Shown here: piece after piece, positions 9,733 to 19,370 of the stretch
Layout of the letters: each line of letters opens with the position of its first letter
Numbering within the stretch: the stretch's first letter is position 1
Source: Chrysochromulina parva
Taxonomy: Eukaryota > Haptophyta > Prymnesiales > Chrysochromulinaceae
DNA length: 64,000 bases
NCBI GenBank assembly: GCA_002887195.1
Contig: PJAB01000003.1
Coordinates: forward strand, 17,833 to 81,832
Direction: 5' to 3'
Position numbers and translations under genes: made by a program
The notes under the pieces: generated by a model
Seen by the model: only the letters and a program-made list of their open reading frames with translations
Told to the model about the DNA's origin: nothing
The model's database searches: none

Positions 9733-11778
9733 ATGCCCTACTGGGCCGAGCGTTATTTGGCCAAGCGTCTCCTCATCCTTCTCATAGTGCAGCTCTCCGT
9801 TACCTTCGACCTCGGCAGTCTCGGCGAACGCATTGATAACGAGTACATCCGCTCTCTCGAGGCTGATCCAGAGCAGGCGGCGCATGCGCCGAACCACTCG
9901 CCGCGCGAGGTCAGCAGCGGCCACTTCGTGCTCGTGCGACCAACGCCACTCAACAAGCCGAGGCTGGTGACTTACAGTCCAGAGGTGTGCACCACACTGC
10001 TCGGGCTAGATGAGAGTGAGTGCCGCTCCAAGCTCTTTGTGAAGCTCTTCTCGGGCGGAGACGTCGAGGACGAGATTCCTGGCTTCAATCAGCAGTGGGC
10101 CACGCCATATGCACTGTCAATCTACGGCCAAGAGATTAAGCCTGACGGCGCCGGCCCGCGCGGCTACGGATATGGTGATGGCCGCGCGATCTCCATTGGC
10201 GAGGTGCGTATCGAGGGCGTGGGCACCGACGATGAGGAGGAGTGCCCGGCGTGGGCTCATGCTGGCGAGTGCGCCAAAAATTCCGAATCTATGCTCGCCT
10301 CCTGCCGGAAGAGCTGCAATGTCAGCACCGGCAGCACGCCTTGGGAGTTGCAGCTCAAGGGCAGCGGGAAGACGCCCTTTTGCCGCGGCTCGGACGGCCG
10401 TGCAGTGCTTCGATCGAGCCTGCGCGAATTCGTGGCGTCGGAGACCATGGCCGCGCTAGGTGTGCCGACGACCCGAGCGCTCTCGCTCGTCGTATCGGCG
10501 GACGAGCGCGTGCAGCGGGCCTGGTACACGAACAAATCTGCGGCGATCGCCATCGGGGCGATCAAGCGGGACAAGCACGGCGGTGACGTGGTGCGCGCGG
10601 AGCGGGTGGCCATCACCACCCGCGTCGCGCGGTCCTTTCTACGCGTCGGCCAGTTTGAGCTCTACGGACGGCGCGCGAGCCGACGCGAACCAGATGGGCT
10701 GAGGCAGCTCGAGCAGCTCGCTCGACACGCCCTTCGGCGCGAGTACCCTGAAGTCTTGGGACCAGCGACGTGTACCCGCGCGGCGGGCACGCCGCTGCAA
10801 GTGCTGCTGCTGGAAATGGCCCGTAAGGCGAGCGCCCGGTTCGCACGCCTGTCGGCGGACTGGATCCGCGTGGGATACACGCAGAGCAAGTGAGTGCTAA
10901 TGACCTCTGATGACCTCTGAAGACCTCTGATGACCTCTGATGGCCTTTGATGGCCTCTGATGACCTCTCCTCTCCCATGGCCCCACAGCTTCAACGCTGA
11001 CAACTGCTTGGTGGGCGGCGTCACCCTCGACTATGGCCCGTTTGGCTTCATCGAGCGCTATGATCCAGCATGGGGCATGTGGGTAGGCTCTGGCGACCAC
11101 TTCTCCTTCATGAACCAGCCGAGAGCGGCAGGCAGGAACCTTCAAATGTTCCTACGGAGCCTCGAGCCGCTCGTCGACGCGGAGGGCATTGCCGAGCTTC
11201 GGTATATCGTCCAGCGTAGTTACGAGGCCGACATGGAGAGGGCGCTGGGCGAGATGTGGGCCAGCAAGCTCGGCCTGCCGCCCCATGCCCGTGCGCGTGC
11301 CACGCGGCTGTGGCGCGCCCTCGCTGTGCTGATGCAAGAGACGACGACGGATTGGACGATCTTTTGGCGTCAGCTCGCTCAGGTGGCTGACGCCGCGGCC
11401 GAAGGCGTCCGCGACGAGGCGACTCACCTCACGCTGCTGGCGCCCGCCTTTTACACGCCGCCCGCCGACCAAGATTCCGCGAGCCGTTGGATGGATTGGC
11501 TGCGCGACTGGTGGAGTGAGCTCGACGTCGAGGATGGCCGGAAGGGCGCGGGCGCGCGCATGCGCCTCGCCAACCCCAAGTTTGTGCCGCGTGAGTGGAT
11601 GCTCGTCGAGGCGTACACCGCCGCTGAGAAGGACGACTACGGGCCGTTGCGGACGCTCCTCGCGCTGCTGGGCGCCCCCTACGAGGAGCATCCGGAGCTG
11701 AGCGAGCGCTTCTACCATCGAGCGCCGGTAGGCGTCGAGTGGCAGGGCGGCATCGGTTTCATGAGCTGATCCTCGTAA
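9733..11778 (+). CDS. SELENOO: Selenoprotein O (SelO/YdiU pseudokinase AMPylase) with UGA-selenocysteine and inserted ShK-like domain
   Basis: Exons 9733-10889 and 10989-11778, intron 10890-10988 (GTGAGT...CCACAG), phase 2. Splicing restores the conserved active-site block: Asn-Ala-Asp-Asn (residues 388-391) then DYGPFGF (Asp400), with the ten-residue Asp-to-Asp spacing of the family, plus the ATP-site Lys in WELQLKG (about 207). The frame meets TGA at 11767-11769 and continues Ser-Ser-TAA. The family tail is S-(C/U)-S-S, so the TGA is read as selenocysteine (residue 646 of 648); the 3' UTR holds a SECIS. Residues 171-195 insert an ShKT-like Cys module (C..WA..GEC..N...ML..C..SC). A hydrophobic N-terminus (RLLILLIVQL) suggests a signal peptide or anchor. 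SelO AMPylates redox proteins, usually in mitochondria; the secretory-type features make this copy unusual. The CxxU cysteine is absent (Phe instead). Confidence 0.88.
10901..10970 (+). repeat. 10-bp minisatellite inside the selenoprotein O intron
   Basis: Seven head-to-tail copies of a 10-mer, consensus TGACCTCTGA, fill 70 of the 99 intron bases. Copies differ by one to three bases (AGACCTCTGA, TGGCCTTTGA, TGGCCTCTGA, and a last copy ending CTCC). The splice donor lies 11 bases before the array and the acceptor 18 bases after it. Because 10 is not a multiple of three, the array could not be coding. Confidence 0.9.
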
Positions 11779-11830
11779 GGTGCGAACTCCACTCACGGAG
11801 CGCGCATCCCGAGAGCCCCACAAGCCGGTG

Positions 11831-11926
11831 GGAGCGAGACGACATGACGCGACGCCCGGAAATACCGACGACACTTTGACGAGTTATATGTCACCGTCGA
11901 CCGGGCGATTGCTGAGACGCCGCTCC
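11831..11926 (+). promoter_or_regulatory. SECIS element (type 2) in the selenoprotein O 3' UTR
   Basis: Read by hand as RNA. Helix 1: 11831-11836 pairs with 11921-11926 (GGAGCG/CGCTCC). Core quartet: ATGAC at 11844-11848 opposite TGAG at 11913-11916, giving the tandem G.A pairs. Helix 2: 11 pairs, 11849-11859 with 11901-11912, with one bulged A (11908) and one G-U. Directly after helix 2 on the 5' side come the conserved unpaired adenines, AAA at 11860-11862. Helix 3: 11866-11870 with 11895-11899, which can extend with 11871-11873/11889-11891, making this a type 2 SECIS. It starts 62 nt after the UGA codon, a workable distance. SECIS elements recruit SBP2 and eEFSec to recode UGA as selenocysteine. 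Confidence 0.82.
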
Positions 11927-12378
11927 GGCCTGCGCAGCTAACAACCGGCCGCCCACACGGTCGACCCACACACGGTCGACCAACATTTCTCCCACACGGG
12001 TAGGCCTCTCCGCCAAGGGTAACCGACTGGGTGAACCAAGCGACTCCGACACCAATCTATTGAGCTCTATTTTCAGGAAAGAGAGGGGCGCTGTGAAGGC
12101 CTGGCTGTGTTTGGCAAATCCTTTGACTATGTTTTCTTGAATTTGCATGCAACGACGTGTTGTTTGAGCTGCTATTTTTGCAATCTATTTTCAGCTCACC
12201 CGTTCTCGAACTCCACACGACCAAGTCCAACGGTGCTCGACGCGGCAGACATGGCGCACGCCTTTCCTTTGCCCAACCCGCCATCCGCATGCACCGCCGA
12301 GTATCCGAGCTCTCTTACTCACACGCCGCTGCCCCCTGTTCGGCTTGCACAGGCTATCCTTTCCACTCCTTCCAAGAC
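11927..12378. other. Rest of 3' UTR and upstream region of the SLOG/SLATT gene
   Basis: About 450 bases with no supported gene. A 12-base direct repeat (CACACGGTCGAC) occurs near 11955 and 11971, followed by a CACACGGG remnant. A second in-frame ATG for the next gene lies at 12289, so part of this stretch could be coding if that start is used. Confidence 0.5.
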
Positions 12379-15300
12379 ATGTCAGGAGAGGACTCGCGCC
12401 GAGTCTCGATGGTAAAAGAGGATGCGAAGGCTGCTCCCGAGGCTGCTCCCTTGGCTGCGCAGGTGGAGTATGGCGAGAATAGCGCGCCAATGAGCGAGAA
12501 CGCCAAGCGCTTCGCGCCTATCAAGGCCCGGCTGCTCTCCGAGCTGCGCGCCAACCCGCTCGACTTTGAGAACCCGCCGACCGAGGCTGCAAAAGAGAAG
12601 CCCCATCCATTTCGCTGGGTGCCGGAGCACGACCCGGCGCGTCCCGACGATGAAAATATCAAGGGCCAGAACAGCGTCTGGATGTTGAACCAGATCCAGA
12701 AGTGGGAGTTGGAGCTGCCAGCGATGAGTATCGTCGTCCAAGGTGGACAAAACCACCCGATGATGCTCATCCAGCAGTCTGGGTTGCGAGAACAGCGCGC
12801 GGACTTCCTCAAGTCGCGTCCACGCATCAACGACACGTATTTTGATGGCAACCGCGACCCTGTCGAGGGGTGGATGGCCGCAGTCAAGGCGTGGCGATTG
12901 CCGGCCTTTTACGTGGGCGCCAACTACCAGATGCCGGAATTCACCTTCAAACCATCTCACACTCTTTTCATCGACGCGTCTTTGCAGGCACAGGACGACG
13001 CCGATCTCATCGGCCGGGAGGACCGAGTGAACAACGAGTGGATAATGGACGCGGTCACGCACCAGCCGCTCTGCAAGCAGTCAGCCGTCAAGGGGCGTGA
13101 CGGCATCTTCTTCTGGAATCTGAATGTGGTGGCCGCTGTCACGCCTCTCGGCGTCATGCCCCCGCAGACGCAGTTTGTAGGAAATCTGCGCGAGAACTAC
13201 GATGTATGGTTTGGCGGCATGAAGTCTCAGTCGGCCGTGCTCATCGAGAACAACCCGATGATGTCGTCGCTCCTCGCCGGCGGCTCGCGCTTCCTCGTCG
13301 GCGTGACTCGCCCCAAGAACATCAAGCGCTGGGGGAGGATGGGTAAGCAGATTCTCGATCTAGAGGAGCGCAAGAAGCACGCTCTTTCCTCTGCAGTGCT
13401 TTCCAAGGGTGAGGTGCGCCTCGAGATTGTTAACGCGCGCCTCAACAAGCTCGGCCTCGCGCGTCTTGCCGCGTTCATGCCGTCCGCGAGTCAAGGCGAC
13501 GCCCTCGTCCTGCTCAAGTCCTTCATCCCGGGTGACAATCCACCCGAGCACACCTCGGAGGTATTCCCAATGAAGGCTGGCTTCGTCAAGTTCAAGGGGC
13601 GCTCGGCCCAGTCGATCGACCGGCGCTTTATCACCGATGGGCGCCCGTTCGAGCGCGCCGAGCTCAACGATATCCTCGAGGACCAAGACCCACAACGCTC
13701 TCAAGTGAGAGTCAAGCTCTGCCTCGCTGCCAAGAATGGGAGCGAGATGCGCGGCGAGGGCGGTCAGCTAAGGGGCTTACTCGGCGAGTTCAAGGTGTCG
13801 CTCAAGGAACTGGTGCGCGATGGCACCGCGGACAGCCACGGCTCGTTCTCTGTACAGGGCGAGGTCGAACTGATGGGAGCCGAGAAGGAGCCTGAGCCCG
13901 AGCCTGTGCCGCGCAAGCTCGTCAAGCCGAGTCGAGAGAACACTCGACAGTCGATGGTATCGAATCCTCGCGGCAGCCGGCGTATGAGCTTTGGCTACCC
14001 CAGCCCCCGCGTGATGCCTTCGTTCAAAACGCAACTGTCTGCGAGGATCGACGATGCGAAAGAAGAGGCGAGTTCTGAGGAGGAGGTGGAGGAGGCGGAG
14101 GAGATGGACGTGGACGAGCCGCAGGTTGCTCTCGGTACGCTGATGTTTCGCGTCGCGATCAATCCGCCCGAGCCGCCACCCAAAGCACCCCCCTCAAGCG
14201 TTGCTCGAGTCCGAACCACAAATGGGGTTTCTAAGGAAGCAGCGACGCCGAGCAACGTAGTTAAAGGCGCGTCCTCACCTGACATGGACGAGATGGATGA
14301 CGAGGATAAGGGCGACGACTTATCGGGCATGATGGCCGGGTCCTTGCGGGAGCTGCGGATTTTGGTGCCGGGTGAGGGCATGGTGCCTGTGGTACACGGA
14401 GACTTCTTATCGAAGGCGCCAGCGACGAGCACGCCAGGCACCGACGCGGCAAGAGCACCGATACCGGCGGACTCCTACTTGCCTCGCAACACCGCGTGGA
14501 TGTCGCCCGGTTTGTACGACGGGTCCACGCAGCGACCGATGATTCCGCCACCGAGGATGCCGCCGCCGATGATGATGCAGCCGCCGATGATGATGCAGCC
14601 GCCGCCGATGATGCAGCCGTCGCCGATGATGCAGCCGCCGATGATGATGCAGCCGCCGCCGATGATGCAGCCGTCGCCGATGATGCAGCCGCCGCCGATG
14701 ATGCAGCCGTCGCCGATGACGCAGCTGCCGCCGATGATGCAGTCCATGATGCCACCGGCGATTATTCCACCGCCAGTGGGTACAGGAGGGATGACACTGC
14801 CGCTGTCGGCTGCACCCTCGCCCATGCTCCAGCCGCCTCCGTACGAAGTCGCCGGAGACTGGGCACGTTCGGAGGCGGCGAGGTCTCCCGTCGAGTTTGC
14901 GCGGTTGTCGCCGCGCCCCCAGAGCCTGCGCGCGCCTGCTGCTCTGTTGCCTGACAGGCTCGGTGCTGGCGCGATCTCGCCGCAGTACAAGGAGCCGCCG
15001 CCACTACCGCCTGACTTAGCAAGCACGGCTCGTTCCACACAGCTGATCGACCGACTTGCTATGTCCGACTCGGGAGGGCCTGCCTCAAGCAGCGGACCCG
15101 CCAGCCCGCCGCCCAGCCCGCCCGAGGACGCCAGAGTACAGCTCGAGCCCGCCGACGCGGGCGACGAGCCCAAGCCGCCGCCCCAAAGCAGCAGTCCGCC
15201 GTCGCCGTCGCAGTCGCCGTCCAACCGGCCCTCGCATGCACCCTCAGTTGCGCCCTCGGAGGCCGACCCTGACACGGAACATCAGCAGCTCGCGGAGCAG

Positions 15301-18300
15301 CAGCTCGAGAAGCCCAAGGGCAAGAAGCAGCGCAGCCGCAAGGAGAGCAGGGATGGTGATCTACCCCTCACCTCGAAACAGAAGAAGTTGGTGGCCGCTA
15401 AACTCGGGTTCTTTTCGGAAGCGCTTCACAGATTGCCGAGGACAATGAAAGACACCTTGCGGTACACCTTCGCTTACTGGATCAAATGGCACCACGTCGA
15501 GACGATCGCCGATCAGCTGCTCTTATTTGGTGACTTGCGCAACATGCCCGCGCTCATACGAAACCACCGCCTTGGCGCGATCGTCGACGGCGAGTTCCGC
15601 GCCACGGAATTCGACCCACGCGAAGCCGGCGACAGGTGGTGCTTGCTCGTCGTCACGAACGACGGGAGCTTCTCCAACTATAGCATCGGCTACTCGTCTC
15701 GCGACCTGACAGGGGCACCCAGTACGGCGCGCAACGCGGATCCCGAGAGCGGCGAGGTGGTGACAAACGTGCGCACCGAGTTCGCAAGCACCGTCCAGAT
15801 CCGCCGGCTGGTCACGACGACCCGAGGCGCGGGCCTCATTGCGCAAGCGTGGATCTGGCCACGAGATCTCGAGGAGGAGGAGATCATGGAGCTGTGGGTG
15901 GCCACCAAAGACCGCTACCTCGACAAGGAGCCCGTCCCCACCGACGAGATGATCCCTAAACAGCCCGCGCCGAACCGCGGCAGAGACCCTCCGCTGCCCT
16001 GGGACTCTCCCGACCCGATCATTGATAAGGACAATGCTGCGATGCTCGACATCCCGCTCGTGTCGAAGATCCTCTTCCAGCGGCTGAAGAACGTCTTCAC
16101 TGTCCTAGTCGACTATGCTAACTATTCGGACTCATTCCTGGTCATCGACCGCATCCACAACCCGTCGGCGACGGCCGAGCTACTCCTCGAGGTCGCGCTA
16201 CGTGCCAACGGCTCCAACTCAACCGTGCTCGTGATGGACGCGCGTGCGCGCCTCGAAACTGCCAACGTGATGTTGCAGCAGCTCATCGACTGCGGCTTTC
16301 TCGTCGATCAGGAGGAGAAGTACAAGCCGCGGCCGCGCGGGCTTGACAAGGTACAGGTGGAGGAGCAGCGCCTCACCGAGTTCAAGCTCACCTCGACCGA
16401 CTACGCCTCCCCCAGGTGCGACCTGCGCCGGCTCGTGACGCCTGCGGGGCTCGCATGGCTGCGTGCGTCCCAGGCCGAGCTCGCAGGGACCATCGAGCTC
16501 ATTAACAGCCACAGCCGACACCTGGACATGTGCAGGCTGGTGACGAATATCTTCTCAGACTTTCAGTGCTCGGATGACCTGCGGCCCGATGGCCGACCGC
16601 GGCTCGACCGCATTTGGAAGGTCTTCTACAACGCGCAGCTCTTTGCGAGCGGGACGCACTACATCGTCTTTGACGACGTTGAGGTGAAGGGTAAGCGTGT
16701 GATCGACACCCTTGGCACCCTCGGTACAATCTACCTCAATGGTAGCACGGAAGTGCACAAGAAGATTATCGACTGCGTGCAGGCCGGCTCGCCGATACTC
16801 CTGCTCGAGTCGACGGGCGGCGTGACGCAGGCCTTCAGCCACGCGGTCAAAGCGGTCAAGATGATGAAGTCCAAATGGCCCCTCGACTTTGTGTTGCGGC
16901 TCGTCACCGAGTACAAGCAGCGCGTGGCCACGAACCAGCGCAAGGACAAGCTGCCAACCTCAGCGCGCCCTTACGCGCTCGACAACGTCCACCTGCTCGA
17001 CAAGGAGCTTGTGCGTATGGACCTGATCCTCTCGTCCGGCGAGTACCAGGAGCCGTGGATGCGCAACTTCGGGCTGCCCGAGGTGATGCTGCTCTTCGAG
17101 ACGTGGCAACGCTCGCCCGACTTTCTGCTCAAGTCAATCGTCTCCGCGGACGTGATGCGCTTTTCTGCAGAGGCGCTGCTTGACCTGTTCACTGCGTGCT
17201 TCTCGGGTGGCGCGGGTGGCATACCGGAGCTCGGCCTGGGCAATGCGGAAACCAAGGTGGTGGCTACTGCGTGGAACCGCCACCTCATTCTCTTCAACAA
17301 TTCGTGCATGTACTGCAAGCGATCTTGGACGATGCAGTTCGTGCTCTACTTTTTATCGCAATTCACCGTGCTGCTCTCGATCATCACGTCCAGTTACGCC
17401 TCGCTGCAGTCCAACGAGTTTCTTAGCTTCTTGATGCAAGGGCTCCCCATCACGGTGGCGCTGCTTGGCACCATCTCGACCCGTCTGCGGCAGCCCCAAA
17501 AGTACTCTGTGTCCCGTATGGCAAGCATGGAAATCGTCTCCGAGATCTACAAGTACCGCACGCGCTCGTTGGAGTATGATGGCCTCGCACTCGCGGCGGC
17601 CCTCAAGGCTGCGCAAGAGGGACCTGCCGACGCGAAGAAGAAAAAGGGCGAGGAGGGGCTCGCCATGCCCATCCCCGCCAAGGAGAAGAACAAGCTGGCT
17701 CGCAAAGTTTTCGTGGAACGCGTTCAGGCGATCTACTCGCACAGCTTGACCTCAGAGATGAGCAAGGGCACCTCAGCCTCGCACAAGACAAATGGAATGG
17801 ATCCGTCACAGCTCGTCGTCGATGCGGACGAGGAGGGGCAGGGGAGCATCATGAACCAGCTGCAGCAGCACGTGTGCAACAAGCTCTACTTCATCACTGT
17901 GCGCGAGTGGGCGCTTACTGCCGAGGAAGTGAAGAGGAAGGCGTACGCTGTTGAAGAAAGGAGAGGAAGCCGTTTGAGAGATGCCAGACGCAAAGCTTCC
18001 AATAAGCTCTCCCTGCTTACCGCCGTAGTGATCACTGTGCTCATTGCCGCCGTCCGGTTCGTGTTTGCTATTGGGCGCGGTGCTGCACTGCTATGCTCGC
18101 CGAGCCGCATGAACAAGTTCGTTAAGCAGCAACGCGCTACCAACGGGAATTCGGCTGCGGAGGCGCGGGAATCGAGCGAGACGCGCACAAGCCTCGAGAT
18201 GCGGCTCATCCGTGATCTCAAGGCCCGTGGGGATCGGCTCCGAGGTATCGTCACCGAAGTATCTTCAGCAATGACGGGATTGCCGGTGAAAGAGGAGGAG

Positions 18301-18924
18301 ATGCCCGAGCAGGTAGCGGGCGGGCGCACCGAGCGGCTCGACACCTCGTTCATCGAAGCCGAAGAGGGGGGCAGCGGCGGCGGCGGCGGCGGCGGTGGCG
18401 GCCGAGCCTCCGATGATGGCGGCGGCGAACGGCTTCCCAAGATTCGCGATGATCTGATGACCGCTATGTCAATCGACGACTACATGATGTACAGAGCGCG
18501 TCCGATTTGCACCTACATGATGCGCACGGCACCCTGGCGCGCCTTTGAGCTGCAATGCCTCGAAATCTTCACGTTCATCTTTCAGTCGTCGGGCGCCGTC
18601 CTGGTTAGCATCGGTCCCATCTACGTGCCCTACGTGGCGCTGACTATCGGAGTTGCGAGCGTAGCCAAGTCGTTCATCGAGTTTTCGCGCCTCAACCAGC
18701 AGGTGGAGGCTTACAATTCCGCACAGCGCAACATACATAACATGATCAACGCGTGGGATGGCATGACGCGTACCCAGCGGCGCACACGCAAGACCATCAC
18801 ACAGGTTGTCCAGACCGTCGAGACAGCTCTACTTACTGTCACCACCGGTATGACCGATTCGACTCCTGGACAGGCCTTTGCAATGGGAAGCGAAGAAGAG
18901 GGCGAGGCCGAGGGCGCGGCTTAA
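12379..18924 (+). CDS. Giant SLOG (TRPM-type) / SLATT-like multi-pass membrane protein
   Basis: A 2,181-residue single-exon protein. Near residue 107 an ELPAMSIVVQGG strand resembles the start of the TRPM N-terminal SLOG (LSDAT) domain. Residues about 1180-1640 contain what looks like its second half: YIVFDDVEVKGKRVID, then a loop, then SPILLLESTGGVTQAFS, the nucleotide-loop glycine signature. Two membrane helices follow (about 1654-1704), then RMASMEIVSEIYKYRTRSLEY, the Arg/Tyr-rich helix of SLATT (DUF4231) domains. One more membrane segment (about 1877-1905) and a second SLATT-like 2-TM unit (about 2064-2130) end the protein. Between are a C2-like beta region (about 350-500) and a Met/Pro repeat (about 720-800). 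SLOG domains bind NAD- or nucleotide-derived ligands; SLATT units are membrane effectors. No channel pore was seen. Start: first ATG giving a Ser/Glu-rich N-terminus; 12289 is the alternative. Confidence 0.6.
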   Translation: MSGEDSRRVSMVKEDAKAAPEAAPLAAQVEYGENSAPMSENAKRFAPIKARLLSELRANPLDFENPPTEAAKEKPHPFRWVPEHDPARPDDENIKGQNSVWMLNQIQKWELELPAMSIVVQGGQNHPMMLIQQSGLREQRADFLKSRPRINDTYFDGNRDPVEGWMAAVKAWRLPAFYVGANYQMPEFTFKPSHTLFIDASLQAQDDADLIGREDRVNNEWIMDAVTHQPLCKQSAVKGRDGIFFWNLNVVAAVTPLGVMPPQTQFVGNLRENYDVWFGGMKSQSAVLIENNPMMSSLLAGGSRFLVGVTRPKNIKRWGRMGKQILDLEERKKHALSSAVLSKGEVRLEIVNARLNKLGLARLAAFMPSASQGDALVLLKSFIPGDNPPEHTSEVFPMKAGFVKFKGRSAQSIDRRFITDGRPFERAELNDILEDQDPQRSQVRVKLCLAAKNGSEMRGEGGQLRGLLGEFKVSLKELVRDGTADSHGSFSVQGEVELMGAEKEPEPEPVPRKLVKPSRENTRQSMVSNPRGSRRMSFGYPSPRVMPSFKTQLSARIDDAKEEASSEEEVEEAEEMDVDEPQVALGTLMFRVAINPPEPPPKAPPSSVARVRTTNGVSKEAATPSNVVKGASSPDMDEMDDEDKGDDLSGMMAGSLRELRILVPGEGMVPVVHGDFLSKAPATSTPGTDAARAPIPADSYLPRNTAWMSPGLYDGSTQRPMIPPPRMPPPMMMQPPMMMQPPPMMQPSPMMQPPMMMQPPPMMQPSPMMQPPPMMQPSPMTQLPPMMQSMMPPAIIPPPVGTGGMTLPLSAAPSPMLQPPPYEVAGDWARSEAARSPVEFARLSPRPQSLRAPAALLPDRLGAGAISPQYKEPPPLPPDLASTARSTQLIDRLAMSDSGGPASSSGPASPPPSPPEDARVQLEPADAGDEPKPPPQSSSPPSPSQSPSNRPSHAPSVAPSEADPDTEHQQLAEQQLEKPKGKKQRSRKESRDGDLPLTSKQKKLVAAKLGFFSEALHRLPRTMKDTLRYTFAYWIKWHHVETIADQLLLFGDLRNMPALIRNHRLGAIVDGEFRATEFDPREAGDRWCLLVVTNDGSFSNYSIGYSSRDLTGAPSTARNADPESGEVVTNVRTEFASTVQIRRLVTTTRGAGLIAQAWIWPRDLEEEEIMELWVATKDRYLDKEPVPTDEMIPKQPAPNRGRDPPLPWDSPDPIIDKDNAAMLDIPLVSKILFQRLKNVFTVLVDYANYSDSFLVIDRIHNPSATAELLLEVALRANGSNSTVLVMDARARLETANVMLQQLIDCGFLVDQEEKYKPRPRGLDKVQVEEQRLTEFKLTSTDYASPRCDLRRLVTPAGLAWLRASQAELAGTIELINSHSRHLDMCRLVTNIFSDFQCSDDLRPDGRPRLDRIWKVFYNAQLFASGTHYIVFDDVEVKGKRVIDTLGTLGTIYLNGSTEVHKKIIDCVQAGSPILLLESTGGVTQAFSHAVKAVKMMKSKWPLDFVLRLVTEYKQRVATNQRKDKLPTSARPYALDNVHLLDKELVRMDLILSSGEYQEPWMRNFGLPEVMLLFETWQRSPDFLLKSIVSADVMRFSAEALLDLFTACFSGGAGGIPELGLGNAETKVVATAWNRHLILFNNSCMYCKRSWTMQFVLYFLSQFTVLLSIITSSYASLQSNEFLSFLMQGLPITVALLGTISTRLRQPQKYSVSRMASMEIVSEIYKYRTRSLEYDGLALAAALKAAQEGPADAKKKKGEEGLAMPIPAKEKNKLARKVFVERVQAIYSHSLTSEMSKGTSASHKTNGMDPSQLVVDADEEGQGSIMNQLQQHVCNKLYFITVREWALTAEEVKRKAYAVEERRGSRLRDARRKASNKLSLLTAVVITVLIAAVRFVFAIGRGAALLCSPSRMNKFVKQQRATNGNSAAEARESSETRTSLEMRLIRDLKARGDRLRGIVTEVSSAMTGLPVKEEEMPEQVAGGRTERLDTSFIEAEEGGSGGGGGGGGGRASDDGGGERLPKIRDDLMTAMSIDDYMMYRARPICTYMMRTAPWRAFELQCLEIFTFIFQSSGAVLVSIGPIYVPYVALTIGVASVAKSFIEFSRLNQQVEAYNSAQRNIHNMINAWDGMTRTQRRTRKTITQVVQTVETALLTVTTGMTDSTPGQAFAMGSEEEGEAEGAA
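14541..14765 (+). repeat. Coding minisatellite, Met/Pro/Gln repeat
   Basis: Within the SLOG/SLATT gene, an array of near-identical units built on CCGATGATGCAGCCG encodes PPMMQ, PSPMMQ and PPMMMQ repeats about a dozen times. It is in frame throughout and sits in a disordered linker between the C2-like region and the second SLOG-like part. Such arrays change length easily by slippage. Confidence 0.85.
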
Positions 18925-19370
18925 GGCCAACACCAGAGACGGTGTGCCGTATAACGAGAGCACTGATATACACGATATACAATCAAGAAGCGCACAATCC
19001 GCATGGAAGGCGAAAATAAAGACGGCGCGAGCGCGCGCGTCCACATTGGCCTTAGAATGTAAGCGGTAATTATAGTATCTCTTGTCCACTGACAGTCTCT
19101 CATTTTGGACCAACCATTTTGACGGCCGTTTCGGTAAATTTGCATAAAATTTGCATGCACAGATTCTAAACAGGTTCGTTCATTTCTTATCGGTTCATGA
19201 TCCGAAGTTCCGTCTGTTTATTTTGAGCTCAAGAAGCACACAGCACAGCGGGCCTGGCAGCGCTCGTGCGGTATCCGCATCAAGAGGCGTCCAAGGAGGG
19301 CCAAGCGTCGCGGCTCCGGCCGTCGCCAGCCGTCTCTCCACCCGTCTCCACCCAATATCGTACCATATCG
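18925..19370. other. Intergenic region, no gene seen
   Basis: 446 bases between two plus-strand genes, markedly AT-richer than the flanks. It includes a doubled ATTTGCAT (near 19138 and 19149) and a repeated GATATACA near 18965. No ORF in it looks coding. It probably holds a 3' UTR, a promoter and a 5' UTR. Confidence 0.55.

Noticed and set aside
10243..10317. ShK-like module as an animal-type channel toxin
   Set aside because: It is embedded in an enzyme, lacks the last Cys, and such modules are common as structural domains in algal secreted proteins.
11767..11769. Ordinary stop codon for SelO at TGA
   Set aside because: The Ser-Ser-stop continuation matches the family tail and a SECIS follows, so a plain stop is the less likely reading.
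14475..15275. Minus-strand ORF rich in GGGCIIGDG-like repeats, resembling a left-handed beta-helix acyltransferase
   Set aside because: It is the reverse-complement reading of the Met/Pro/Gln coding minisatellite of the plus-strand SLOG/SLATT gene; it lacks any enzyme motif outside the repeat.
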